NCBI GenBank assembly: GCA_017460805.1
Contig: JAFUAF010000018.1
Span: 1-44,666 of the forward strand
Direction of reading: 5' to 3'
Length of the DNA: 44,666 nt
Origin: Bacillota bacterium
GTDB lineage: Bacteria > Bacillota > Clostridia > Lachnospirales > CAG-274
The position numbers and the translations under genes are program-made. This document shows, piece by piece, positions 1-7,592 of this stretch; the first letter of the stretch is position 1; every line of letters starts with the position of its first letter. The notes under the pieces were generated by a model. The model did no database searches, was not told where the DNA came from, and saw only the letters and a program-made list of their open reading frames with translations.

Positions 1-1
1 C

Positions 2-532
2 ACTTATCAACAGGACAAATTACAGTATGTCAAAAATCCCGTTGTGGCTGAATTTCTGGGCTTATCTTCCAATATTGATATGACCGAAACACAGCTTGAA
101 AGTGCTATACTGTCAAACCTGCAAAAATTCCTTATGGAACTCGGAAAAGGCTACGCTTTTGTTGCAAGGCAGCAGCACATACACACAGAAAATCAGGACT
201 ACTATATCGACCTTGTTTTCTATAATTATATTTTGAAATGTTTTGTGCTGATAGATTTGAAAATGGGCAGGATAACTCATCAGGATGTCGGACAAATGGA
301 TATGTATATCCGTATGTATGACGAACTGAAACGCAGCGAGGGCGATAATCCCACACTCGGCATTGTGCTTTGCTCCGAAACAGATGAAGATATTGCAAGA
401 TATTCCGTAATGCATGGAAATGAACAGCTTTTCGCTTCAAAATATAAACTCTATCTGCCGACGGAAGATGAATTAAGGGCGGAGATAGAGGCACAAAAGG
501 CAATGTTTTATTTGCAGCAAAATGAAAAATAA
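2..532 (+). CDS. DUF1016 / YhcG-type PD-(D/E)xK nuclease family protein, 5'-truncated by window edge
   Basis: The reading frame is open from base 2, and the residues before the first possible start (GTG at 44) continue the family's usual '..NPVVAEFLGL' lead-in. The gene therefore starts outside the window and only the C-terminal nuclease domain of about 175 aa is seen. Motifs fit the DUF1016/YhcG C-terminal PD-(D/E)xK fold: 'YYIDLVFYN' supplies the first acidic residue and 'VLIDLK' the (D/E)xK pair, followed by the conserved 'GQMDMYIRMYD' helix. The family is usually about 330-380 aa, with an N-terminal DUF1016_N domain. Such proteins occur near restriction-modification and other accessory loci; the exact substrate is not known to me. 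It ends 40 bp before the next gene on the same strand. The family call is confident; the role is not. Confidence 0.85.
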   Translation, partial: TYQQDKLQYVKNPVVAEFLGLSSNIDMTETQLESAILSNLQKFLMELGKGYAFVARQQHIHTENQDYYIDLVFYNYILKCFVLIDLKMGRITHQDVGQMDMYIRMYDELKRSEGDNPTLGIVLCSETDEDIARYSVMHGNEQLFASKYKLYLPTEDELRAEIEAQKAMFYLQQNEK

Positions 533-572
533 CAACCATTATAAATCTAATGTTTAAAATCGGGGTGATAAT

Positions 573-2441
573 ATGACAAAACTTTTCTTCAAAACAACCG
601 GACTGCTATTGGGTTTTGTGTTAGTATTGAATTTATTTGCGTATGTGTATGCAAACGAAAAATCGGTACAAATTACCGGTAAATTTTATCAGTTTGTTGA
701 CAGCAAAAACAAATATGAGTTTTCTTCTGCAAACCCTATTACCAATAATGTAAAAAACAATTCTATAGGGAAATTATCAATAACGGGTAAAATTACAGAG
801 GATGCGAACGAAAAGGCTGATATTCCGACTTTTATTGTCGAGGATAATACCCTTATTTCTATCAACTATAGTTATTCGGGCGATCTTTTGAATGCAGATA
901 AAGCGAACTGGCATCTTAATTCCGACGGCTGCAAAACTATAGATGGCATAGAGTTAGAGAACAAGATAAAAAATGGTGCAATACTCCTGCAAACATCTCG
1001 TGATGGCAAAAAATGGGTGACTATAAGTGAAAAAACTGATTTTATTCAATCGGCCGGAGCAGAAGTTTTTTCAGCTGAAAACAACACGATAAATAATATT
1101 CAGCTTTTAAATGGCTGTTATTACAGAATAATTGCTGCTTATCAAACATCAAAAACCGATAAGGGTTATTTCAACCCATTAAAACTGTATGAAAATAAAC
1201 CTACAACAACCGAATATCAAAGAAATTTGGAACTTTATGAGTTCTACGCGAGTTATAAAAAGCAAGAAGAATCAAGGGGTAGCAAAAATTATCATATTTA
1301 TAAATCAAGTACAGAGGAATATACGGTAAAAGCCAAAAAGAACGACTATTCCGGTTCTGAGAAAGTCGATTTAAAAGATCCGCACAATGGGCTGGAATTA
1401 GGATATTTCAGTATAAGTGGGTATTCATCGGATAATGAAAAAAATAATGAATATATTTTTTTAAAGAATTCAGGTGATGAGATTAAACTTATATTCCATT
1501 TGCAACAGGATATTGATCAATTAGGCGGGAACAGCAGTATTTTTATTGCCGATGACAAAAAAGGTTACGACAGCAATTTTGAATATAAACCTCATAATAT
1601 GGGGCGAGGAGAACTTATAGTAAAACATACTACTCCGGAAGGCGAAACAAAGAAAACTGCATATTCAAATTTTTTGGAAGCGCTTGCTTCTCCGGGAGCA
1701 GATACCGAGATAGGTTTATTTGAAGAGGGAACTTACGAAGTTCATTTGTGCTATGCCATAACAAATAAAGACGGAATTGACAAAACAACTTATTATAAAA
1801 CCGCATTTGAGTTTGAAATAGGCAGTGGAAATTCTATGGCATATATTTTTGATGTAAAGACCAAAACTCAATTATCATCGGGAGATATAACCGAAAATGG
1901 CTTCTTTATTGATGATGCAAAATCAAAATCTATAGACTTTATTGTAAAAAAAGAGGTTTTAAACGATGGTGCAGATGGTTTGACAGAAGATGTCAGGTTC
2001 AATCAAGTTGCAGCTTCGGGAAAAGAATATACTGACGAAGGTATTTATACAATAACTGCCATAAATAAGCATATAGATTTAAAAACCGATATTAAAATAT
2101 ATGTTGGCAACAATAATATACTGAAAGCATATATTAAAAACCCGGACAAATATACAATAGAGCAATTAAAAAATATGTCTGCAAAAGGCGAAATAACAGA
2201 AAACGGAAATATAGTTATATCTGAAATAAGTGAAGAAACATCAGCGGAAATATATTCCGAAATGAATATTCCCAATGAAACAACTACCGTTATGCAAAAT
2301 ACAGATACAGAAAACCCTGACACAGGGGTTATAGAAGAAGCAGCCAATAAACAAAAAAATTTACATATACCTATTGTTGCTGTGATAATAACTGTTTTTT
2401 TATTTGTTGGCATAGGCATAGCAAACATAAAAAAGAGGTGA
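573..2441 (+). CDS. Secreted surface protein with C-terminal NPDTG-like sorting motif and membrane anchor
   Basis: A 622-aa protein with an N-terminal signal peptide (residues 1-28, hydrophobic core then 'AYVYAN'), a long polar extracellular region and one C-terminal transmembrane helix (about 599-618) followed by 'KKR'. 'NPDTG' at 581-585 resembles the NPxTG variant of sortase signals. However, about 14 residues separate it from the membrane helix, more than usual, so simple membrane anchoring is equally possible. I recognise no named domain; the body is beta-rich with many Lys, Asp and Asn. The ribosome binding site is GGGGTGATAAT before ATG 573. Its stop is 4 bp from the start of the lipoprotein-toxin gene, whose SD overlaps this gene's last codons. 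The two are therefore co-transcribed, and this protein may present, export or retain the toxin. That role is inference only. Confidence 0.6.
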   Translation: MTKLFFKTTGLLLGFVLVLNLFAYVYANEKSVQITGKFYQFVDSKNKYEFSSANPITNNVKNNSIGKLSITGKITEDANEKADIPTFIVEDNTLISINYSYSGDLLNADKANWHLNSDGCKTIDGIELENKIKNGAILLQTSRDGKKWVTISEKTDFIQSAGAEVFSAENNTINNIQLLNGCYYRIIAAYQTSKTDKGYFNPLKLYENKPTTTEYQRNLELYEFYASYKKQEESRGSKNYHIYKSSTEEYTVKAKKNDYSGSEKVDLKDPHNGLELGYFSISGYSSDNEKNNEYIFLKNSGDEIKLIFHLQQDIDQLGGNSSIFIADDKKGYDSNFEYKPHNMGRGELIVKHTTPEGETKKTAYSNFLEALASPGADTEIGLFEEGTYEVHLCYAITNKDGIDKTTYYKTAFEFEIGSGNSMAYIFDVKTKTQLSSGDITENGFFIDDAKSKSIDFIVKKEVLNDGADGLTEDVRFNQVAASGKEYTDEGIYTITAINKHIDLKTDIKIYVGNNNILKAYIKNPDKYTIEQLKNMSAKGEITENGNIVISEISEETSAEIYSEMNIPNETTTVMQNTDTENPDTGVIEEAANKQKNLHIPIVAVIITVFLFVGIGIANIKKR

Positions 2442-2445
2442 TAAG

Positions 2446-3732
2446 ATGAAAACGCGAAGATTATTGGCTCTATTACTATGTTGGATAATGTTTTTTAGCG
2501 GTTGTACCGGAAAAGGCGAAAATGCTGATATATCTAATATCGAAAGCATCGGAACAACAAACGAAATTGTTGATAATTCATCTGAATATAGTGAAAATCA
2601 AGTATATAACATTGACACGCCTGTTTATGATACAAATAGCGTTGAATATATCGAAAGTCTCGGTTTTACTTCACTAAGCGATGAAGATTTGCAAAAATAT
2701 GTATCAGACACTATATATTACGATTTGGTAAGTCGATTAGACAGTGATGAATACTTTGTCGAGAATGTCGAAACAGTCTATTATACAAAAGAATACCTTG
2801 AAGAATTGGCATACAATTCTAAAGAGAATATTTATTTTGGTTATACTCTTTCGGAATTAGATAAACAATTTCAAGGGACAAAATACATATTCACTTTAGG
2901 TGAGAACGGGCAGACGATAGTTAAGCCGTTTGAAGAATACGACGATACATTTGATCAGGTTGTAAGAAATGTTGCTGTAGGTTCGGGCGTTATTCTTATA
3001 TGTGTAACTGTTTCGGCGGTATCTGCGGGAGCAGGTGCACCTGCAATCAGCATGGTTTTCGCTGCATCTGCAAAATCGGCAACAACATTCGCTTTATCAT
3101 CAGGGGTAATCAGCAGCGTTTCCGCGGGTATTGTGGAAGGAATTGAAACACAGGACTTAAACAAAGCACTTAAAGCTGCTGCATTAAAAGGCAGCGAGGG
3201 GTATATGTGGGGGGCTGTTGCGGGTTCTGTGACTGGTGGTGTCAGCGAAGGAGTTGCATTAAAAGGTGCTACACTAAATGGCTTGACTATGAATGAGGCG
3301 GCAATGATTCAACACGAGTCAAAATATCCGCTTGATTTAATTAAACAATTCAAATCCATAGAAGAATATGATGTTTACCGAAAAGCAGGACTATCTACGC
3401 AAATGATTAATGGAAAAACAGCTTTGTTGCCTAATATAGATTTAGAATTCAAAAGTACTCTTCCAAACGGCGAAGAAGTGACAAATCTTCAAAGAATGTT
3501 AAATGGCTATGCCCCGCTTGATCCGGCTACAGGAAAAGCCTATCAACTGCACCACATCGGGCAAAAAGCCGATGGCACATTAGCTGTATTGACCGAATCA
3601 CAACACCAATGGAACTCTGCTATTCTAAATACAATAGGAAAGGAATCTGAAATAGACAGAGCCGCTTTCAGCAAAATAAGAAAAGAGTTTTGGAAAGAAG
3701 CCGGGAAAATATTTCAGCTAGGGTTAAAGTAA
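2446..3732 (+). CDS. Lipoprotein with C-terminal LHH-type HNH/Endo VII nuclease toxin domain
   Basis: A 428-aa polymorphic-toxin-like protein. Residues 1-20 are a lipoprotein signal with lipobox 'FSGC' (acylated Cys20). Residues 20-170 are acidic and poorly conserved. Residues 177-231 form a Gly/Ala/Ser-rich hydrophobic stretch, as in pre-toxin regions of other toxins. Residues 358-428 contain 'LHHIGQ' (LHH at 368-370) followed by 'ESQHQWN'. This matches the LHH subgroup of the HNH/Endo VII nuclease superfamily, whose members act as DNase toxins. The toxin ORF ends 1 bp before a SUKH-family immunity gene, the usual order for such pairs. A lipid-anchored start instead of an LXG/WXG or VENN head is unusual. 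The nuclease domain is well supported by motif and context; delivery route and target are unknown. Confidence 0.75.
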   Translation: MKTRRLLALLLCWIMFFSGCTGKGENADISNIESIGTTNEIVDNSSEYSENQVYNIDTPVYDTNSVEYIESLGFTSLSDEDLQKYVSDTIYYDLVSRLDSDEYFVENVETVYYTKEYLEELAYNSKENIYFGYTLSELDKQFQGTKYIFTLGENGQTIVKPFEEYDDTFDQVVRNVAVGSGVILICVTVSAVSAGAGAPAISMVFAASAKSATTFALSSGVISSVSAGIVEGIETQDLNKALKAAALKGSEGYMWGAVAGSVTGGVSEGVALKGATLNGLTMNEAAMIQHESKYPLDLIKQFKSIEEYDVYRKAGLSTQMINGKTALLPNIDLEFKSTLPNGEEVTNLQRMLNGYAPLDPATGKAYQLHHIGQKADGTLAVLTESQHQWNSAILNTIGKESEIDRAAFSKIRKEFWKEAGKIFQLGLK

Positions 3733-3733
3733 T

Positions 3734-4126
3734 ATGAAAGATATTATTGATATAATCAGTTCTAACAGCGATATTATACATGGAAATCCGGTTAGTGAAA
3801 TCGAAATACAAAAAGCAGAAGAAATTTTAAAGGTGAAATTTTTTGAAGATTACTCTTGTTATGTAAAAAACTTTGGATGCATGGCTATTGATGGTCGTGA
3901 GTTTACCGGAATAAGCAAATTGCCTAACTACGATGTTGTAACTATTACTACAACGCAAAAACAGTACAATGGTAATATTCCCAGCGATTGGTATGTTGTA
4001 GAACAGTTGAATATTGACGGAATTGTTATTTGGCAATCATCTACCGGAGAAATATATCAAACCGGCTCAAATACAGAGCCTTTAAAGATTTGTGATTCAT
4101 TCACAGAATATATCTCGCAATTATAG
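3734..4126 (+). CDS. SMI1/KNR4 (SUKH-1) family immunity protein
   Basis: A 130-aa protein with SUKH-superfamily features: an N-terminal helix 'EIEIQKAEEILKV', then 'YSCYVKNFGCMAIDGREFTGI', where the family has a Y..Y..NG.G....E..G pattern. A Trp/Tyr-rich beta section follows, and a closing 'FTEYIS' helix. SUKH proteins are the commonest immunity proteins of bacterial polymorphic nuclease toxins and bind the toxin's catalytic domain. The start ATG lies 1 bp after the LHH toxin stop, so translation is probably coupled; the nearest SD-like stretch is AGGG in the toxin's last codons. It lacks a signal peptide, fitting protection of the cytoplasm against an incoming nuclease. Cognate pairing is inferred from adjacency. 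Confidence 0.82.
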   Translation: MKDIIDIISSNSDIIHGNPVSEIEIQKAEEILKVKFFEDYSCYVKNFGCMAIDGREFTGISKLPNYDVVTITTTQKQYNGNIPSDWYVVEQLNIDGIVIWQSSTGEIYQTGSNTEPLKICDSFTEYISQL

Positions 4127-4173
4127 TTATCATCGAGACTTTCCCGTTAATAACTTCGGCAAAACTAAAACCA

Positions 4174-4210
4174 CCCCGTCTATTTTCGTATCGTAGACGG
4201 GGTTTTATTT
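4174..4210. terminator. Bidirectional rho-independent terminator between convergent genes
   Basis: An 8-bp perfect stem, CCCCGTCT (4174-4181) with AGACGGGG (4195-4202), has a 13-nt loop and is followed by TTTTATTTATTT on the plus strand. It follows the toxin-immunity cassette. On the minus strand it lies just downstream of the small peptide gene, where a shorter T-rich run follows. Confidence 0.8.
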
Positions 4211-4340
4211 ATTTGTGACTATTTTTCTTTTTCCTGTTCCCTAAGTTATCGAAAAAACTGACGATCCCCAAGAAAACATCCGTGACCCAATTAAAGATCA
4301 ATATATCGAGCAACATTTTTATAAATTCAAATATTCCCAT
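4209..4340 (-). CDS. Small 43-aa hydrophobic/amphipathic peptide with basic tail
   Basis: A short ORF starting at ATG 4340 and stopping at 4209. Its start is preceded by an ideal ribosome binding site, AAGGAG with 8-nt spacing. The peptide begins MGIFEFIKMLLDILIFNW and ends in a lysine/arginine cluster (NRKKKNSHK). The first 33 residues could form an amphipathic or single membrane-spanning helix, as in phenol-soluble-modulin-like peptides, small membrane toxins or regulators of larger membrane proteins. It converges on the toxin-immunity cassette, sharing the terminator at 4174. It follows the minus-strand operon ending at 4389 by 48 bp and may be its fourth gene. No homologue is recognised. 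The near-perfect SD and stop-terminator arrangement are the main evidence that it is real. Confidence 0.6.
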   Translation of the reverse strand: MGIFEFIKMLLDILIFNWVTDVFLGIVSFFDNLGNRKKKNSHK

Positions 4341-4388
4341 ACTATCATCTCCTTGTACACTTTCACTTTTCAAAGGTATAATCAGACC

Positions 4389-5612
4389 TCAATAAAGTGC
4401 GGCAAGTTTTGTCTGAATTCTTGTTGTAACAATGACATAATAAATACTGTCGGCAGTCGTCATTTGTGTATTTTTCAGATTTTCCATATCCTGCATTGCT
4501 TTGGCATACCTATTCATGTAATTGGTGTAGTCATTGAGCATAGCGGTATAATTTGTAACATTTGAGTTTTCATATTTTTTCATAAATGCAATATATTCGT
4601 CAAAAAATTGTTCATAGCTATCCATTGCCTTCTTAAAAGAAGGTGTCACAGCGGAATAATCTCCCGAATCTATAGCTGCTTTAATACTGCTGTAAGTTTG
4701 TGCCGCAGTTTGTTTAGGCGAAGTTTGCGACGTTGTGGGCGGCTGTGTTTGTGTTACGGTGCCTGTTGCTGTATTTACGGTGACCGCCGTATTTTTATAC
4801 ATGATACGGACAGTTTTTGTATCCGCATCCCAAGTAGTCGATGCACCTATGGCATCACTTATGGCTCTCAACGGAAGATAAAGTTTATTGTTTATCAGCT
4901 GTTGAGGGACATCCGGATATATTTCCTTTCCGTCTGCCCTGAACCATTTCATTCCGGAAATAAGTGATACTGTATGTTCGCTGTTTGAAATAACCGCCTT
5001 TTTTTCTTCGGCGTTCCACTCTACATTAAAGCCCAGTGCCTCAAACACACCGCGAACAGGAAACATTGTTCTTCCATTTACAATAATTCCGCCGTCTATT
5101 ACTTGAGAATGGTTTGATTTACTGTTATCATCAACAAATTCAGCTAACGCACTTGAAAACGCTGCAAAAGTCGGTTCAATTTTCGGCTTTAAATTTTGTA
5201 ATTCTCTTTCACACTCTTGTTCGGATATTTTTCCGTATCCGTAATTAAAAATCAAACTCGATATGTTATATGCGATTTGTGCCGCATTCATCGTCTTTTC
5301 ATTCAGATCTTTATACTTATCGGGGCACTCAATAGATCGTAATGCATTTATTACATCATTTGATGCGATCATCATTTTACCGGATGCATCTGTTATAACC
5401 GCATCATCATACAATTTATTGTTTGTCAGATAATATGAATAATCTATCAATTCGTCATAAAACGGACCTGCCACCTTTAAATATTCCGCCGCATAGACTT
5501 TGTCAGCTTGTGTGGTTATCGTATAATCCGCAGCTAATATCGGCTCCACACATACATTACAGAAAAAAGCAGTGATCAAAACACAAATTAACATCGTTAT
5601 TTTATTTTTCAT
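4389..5612 (-). CDS. Exported protein with copper-amine-oxidase N-terminal-like domain and DUF6591-like C-terminal domain
   Basis: A 407-aa secreted protein. Residues 1-28 are a signal peptide ending 'PILAA'. Residues about 30-165 are helical and unassigned. Residues about 171-273 form a 'copper amine oxidase N-terminal' type domain, with the paired repeats 'GRTMFPVRGVFEALGF' and 'LYLPLRAISDAIGA'. In Clostridia this module is a cell-surface beta domain not tied to amine oxidation. Residues 280-306 are a Thr/Pro/Gln linker. Residues 306-407 ('MDSYEQFFDEYIAFM', 'TTADSIYYVIVTTRI') repeat the C-terminal domain of the upstream gene and resemble DUF6591 (a tentative recall). It starts 6 bp after that gene and is the third member of a minus-strand operon. 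Function is unknown; it is probably an envelope protein. Confidence 0.75.
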   Translation of the reverse strand: MKNKITMLICVLITAFFCNVCVEPILAADYTITTQADKVYAAEYLKVAGPFYDELIDYSYYLTNNKLYDDAVITDASGKMMIASNDVINALRSIECPDKYKDLNEKTMNAAQIAYNISSLIFNYGYGKISEQECERELQNLKPKIEPTFAAFSSALAEFVDDNSKSNHSQVIDGGIIVNGRTMFPVRGVFEALGFNVEWNAEEKKAVISNSEHTVSLISGMKWFRADGKEIYPDVPQQLINNKLYLPLRAISDAIGASTTWDADTKTVRIMYKNTAVTVNTATGTVTQTQPPTTSQTSPKQTAAQTYSSIKAAIDSGDYSAVTPSFKKAMDSYEQFFDEYIAFMKKYENSNVTNYTAMLNDYTNYMNRYAKAMQDMENLKNTQMTTADSIYYVIVTTRIQTKLAALY

Positions 5613-5618
5613 AGCTTA

Positions 5619-6212
5619 TCACTCTCCTATCACTCCAACCAGCTTTGCCTCTATCCTTGCCGTAACCATAATATAATAAATACTGTCGGCAGTCGTCATT
5701 TCGCTGTTGCCCAATTTTTCCATGCTGTCCATCATTTTGAAATAGTTTGTCATAAACTGCGAATACTCGTTTATCATACTAAGTACATCCATGCTGTCGG
5801 CGTTTTTGTATTTATTCATAAAAGCTATGTACTGGTCAAAAAACTGTTCGTAGCTATCCATTGTCTGCTTAAAAGCAGGTGTAACAAGCGAATAATCTCC
5901 CGCTTCTATTGCGGCTTGAATTGCATCTCCCGACATTTGAGTAGTCGCTTCAGAGGGAGTTTCCGTGACCGTAGGAGCAGACTCCTGTACTGTCTGCGAT
6001 GTATCAGGGACTTCCGCCGGTTCCGATATAGCTGAGGAATTCTCGGATGAAATTTGAGTTTCGGCGGGTGTATCTTCGTTCTGCAATACTGTTCTTTCCG
6101 TTTCGTTTGAGGTTGTTTTCTCTGATACGGATGAGCCAATTGCGCCAAGCACAAACATTACACATAGTACAGATAAACACCCGCAGCCGCAGCCTTTTTT
6201 ATCCTTACGCAT
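5619..6212 (-). CDS. Membrane-anchored or exported protein with DUF6591-like C-terminal domain
   Basis: The protein is about 197 aa. I place the start at ATG 6212 rather than an upstream in-frame codon because AAGGGGTG lies just before it and overlaps the end of the upstream gene. The N-terminus 'MRKDKKGCGCGCLSVLCVMF' is a short basic, Cys/Gly-rich segment followed by a hydrophobic helix, so it is probably a membrane anchor or uncleaved signal. A Thr/Glu/Ser-rich linker follows to about residue 95. The last 100 residues ('MDSYEQFFDQYIAFM', 'MTTADSIYYIMVTARI') are clearly homologous to the C-terminus of the next gene downstream. The two proteins thus present the same domain on different stalks, which suggests intragenic duplication. 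I recognise no enzyme motif. It is co-transcribed with both neighbours. Confidence 0.75.
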   Translation of the reverse strand: MRKDKKGCGCGCLSVLCVMFVLGAIGSSVSEKTTSNETERTVLQNEDTPAETQISSENSSAISEPAEVPDTSQTVQESAPTVTETPSEATTQMSGDAIQAAIEAGDYSLVTPAFKQTMDSYEQFFDQYIAFMNKYKNADSMDVLSMINEYSQFMTNYFKMMDSMEKLGNSEMTTADSIYYIMVTARIEAKLVGVIGE

Positions 6213-6216
6213 AATA

Positions 6217-7167
6217 TCACCCCTTTTCCTCGTTTGTTTCATTATTAATTTTTTTCTCAATATACCTTTCCGCTTCTTCTTTTATGCGTTTTTTAAAATA
6301 TGCAGAGTCTTCTCCCGCTTCTTCCTTGCGCTTTTTCGCCATAATAAGCTGCTGATATATTTTGTAGTGTTCAGCTTCGACTTCATCGTTTTTGCGTTTA
6401 TCGATCCTGTCGATCTGCGGGCCTATCTGGCTGCAAGTCTTTTCGGGGTTTTGCGGAGACGGAGCATAACAATATGAAGCGTTCTTCCTTTGCGGTATAA
6501 AATAGCTTTCGCAATTTTTACATTGTTTTATGACCTTATTACGCTTTTTTAAAATACAGTATTCAAGCATCAATAATTGCAAAGGCCGCATTATATTAAA
6601 TGTTGTCAGGGTCCTGCCGCCCTTCCTTTTGCGATTGTTGCATTTCTTCGCGTAAGAGTCATAGTGTTCCGCCGACAGTTCTATAAAATCACTCGCTACC
6701 GATGTTTCAAAATCATCTGCCATATTGCTGGTATCTTTAATCAAGGCATCCACAAAAACCGAGAAATCCCGCATATTTTGAATGTAACTGTTATAACAGA
6801 GCATAAAAAAGTCTTCCGTAGTCTCGCAAAGGGTGAATACGTCTTCGTTTTCAAGCGTATCATGCAATATTTCGTTAAAATAACTTCTGAATATTTCCGT
6901 GGCTATGGGCAGATCTTCGTCTTCAATCGTTCCGTATAGCCACCTGAATCCCGACTTGACCCCATCTTCGGAAAATCGTTCATCCTTTTCTGGGAAACAG
7001 TGTATCATATTTTCAACTTTTTCAGTAATAAGGTATAATGCATCATTGGAAACCAATTCAAACAACATACCGCCCGGCGGATAGTACTTATATCTCCCGT
7101 CGCCGAAGAATACGATATAAAGGTCGTCATTGACGAATACGTTTATCCCATGCGCTATTTTGTTCAA
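6217..7167 (-). CDS. DUF6076-like cytoplasmic protein with C-terminal Cys cluster
   Basis: A 316-aa protein, first of a three-gene minus-strand operon. The N-terminal two thirds are mixed alpha/beta with no known motif. Near residues 215-250 lies a zinc-binding-like cluster, 'KQCKNCESYFIPQ', then 'YCYAPSP' and 'KTC'. Its C..C...YC...C spacing is typical of DUF6076-type proteins of Lachnospiraceae and Ruminococcaceae (family name from memory). A charged coiled helix 'KRKNDEVEAEHYKIYQQ' ends the protein. No signal peptide is present, unlike the two exported downstream products. Start ATG 7167 has GGAGATGAGAG upstream. Some DUF6076 genes flank integrases, and here the gene borders the putative element boundary. 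Biochemical role is unknown. Confidence 0.6.
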   Translation of the reverse strand: MNKIAHGINVFVNDDLYIVFFGDGRYKYYPPGGMLFELVSNDALYLITEKVENMIHCFPEKDERFSEDGVKSGFRWLYGTIEDEDLPIATEIFRSYFNEILHDTLENEDVFTLCETTEDFFMLCYNSYIQNMRDFSVFVDALIKDTSNMADDFETSVASDFIELSAEHYDSYAKKCNNRKRKGGRTLTTFNIMRPLQLLMLEYCILKKRNKVIKQCKNCESYFIPQRKNASYCYAPSPQNPEKTCSQIGPQIDRIDKRKNDEVEAEHYKIYQQLIMAKKRKEEAGEDSAYFKKRIKEEAERYIEKKINNETNEEKG

Positions 7168-7336
7168 ACTCTCATCTCCTTCCGTCTGTTTGATGTAATT
7201 TTATCAAAAAAATTTTCTGTATGCAATAATTTGGCATTTCAAATGTTAGTCTACCTATTATCGTATTTTTTTCATTTAAAAATCTGTAAATTTCGCGTGG
7301 CATAATTAAGAAACAAAAAAACAGAATAGTTTTTTA

Positions 7337-7390
7337 TAAAAAAAGCACTCACAAGAAATAGCTTTTGCCATTTTTGTAAGTGCTTTTTTG
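7337..7390. terminator. Probable bidirectional terminator hairpin in the 7168-7592 spacer
   Basis: An AAAAAGCACTCACAAG-type arm (about 7338-7353) pairs with TTTTTGTAAGTGCTTTTTT (about 7371-7389), with a G-T pair and one or two mismatches, and A and T runs flank both sides. It lies in the 425-bp AT-rich spacer between the DUF6076-like gene and the integrase. The rest of this spacer holds the 7479 hairpin and the integrase-type repeats listed separately; no ORF is supported. Confidence 0.6.
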
Positions 7391-7478
7391 TATTTGTAGT
7401 GTGTTAAATTTTGTGATATAATACTCATAGCAATTCTACTAAACCATCTACATACAGTAACATAACATTTTTTATAAA

Positions 7479-7518
7479 CACCTGCATAAACACCGTATTT
7501 CTGGTATTTATGCAGGTG
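7479..7518. terminator. Strong inverted repeat just beyond int, possible terminator or att-associated hairpin
   Basis: A 16-bp arm CACCTGCATAAACACC pairs with GGTATTTATGCAGGTG with one mismatch and an 8-nt loop. Downstream on the minus strand the sequence is TTTATAAAAAA rather than a clean T run. It may therefore terminate int weakly or be a structural part of the element's left end. Confidence 0.45.
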
Positions 7519-7567
7519 ATAAACTGATTATAATTTATTATAATTTACCTTAGTTTGATGGAAAAAA

Positions 7568-7587
7568 TGTGTAAATATTGTGTAAGT
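7568..7587. repeat. Left-end integrase arm-type direct repeats (2 copies)
   Basis: TGTGTAAAT (7568-7576) and TGTGTAAGT (7579-7587) start 11 bp apart, directly beyond the int stop codon. The same motif recurs at the right end in the same orientation. Integrase N-terminal domains of the Tn916 type bind such short direct repeats; binding here is inferred. Confidence 0.5.
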
Positions 7588-7592
7588 AATAT

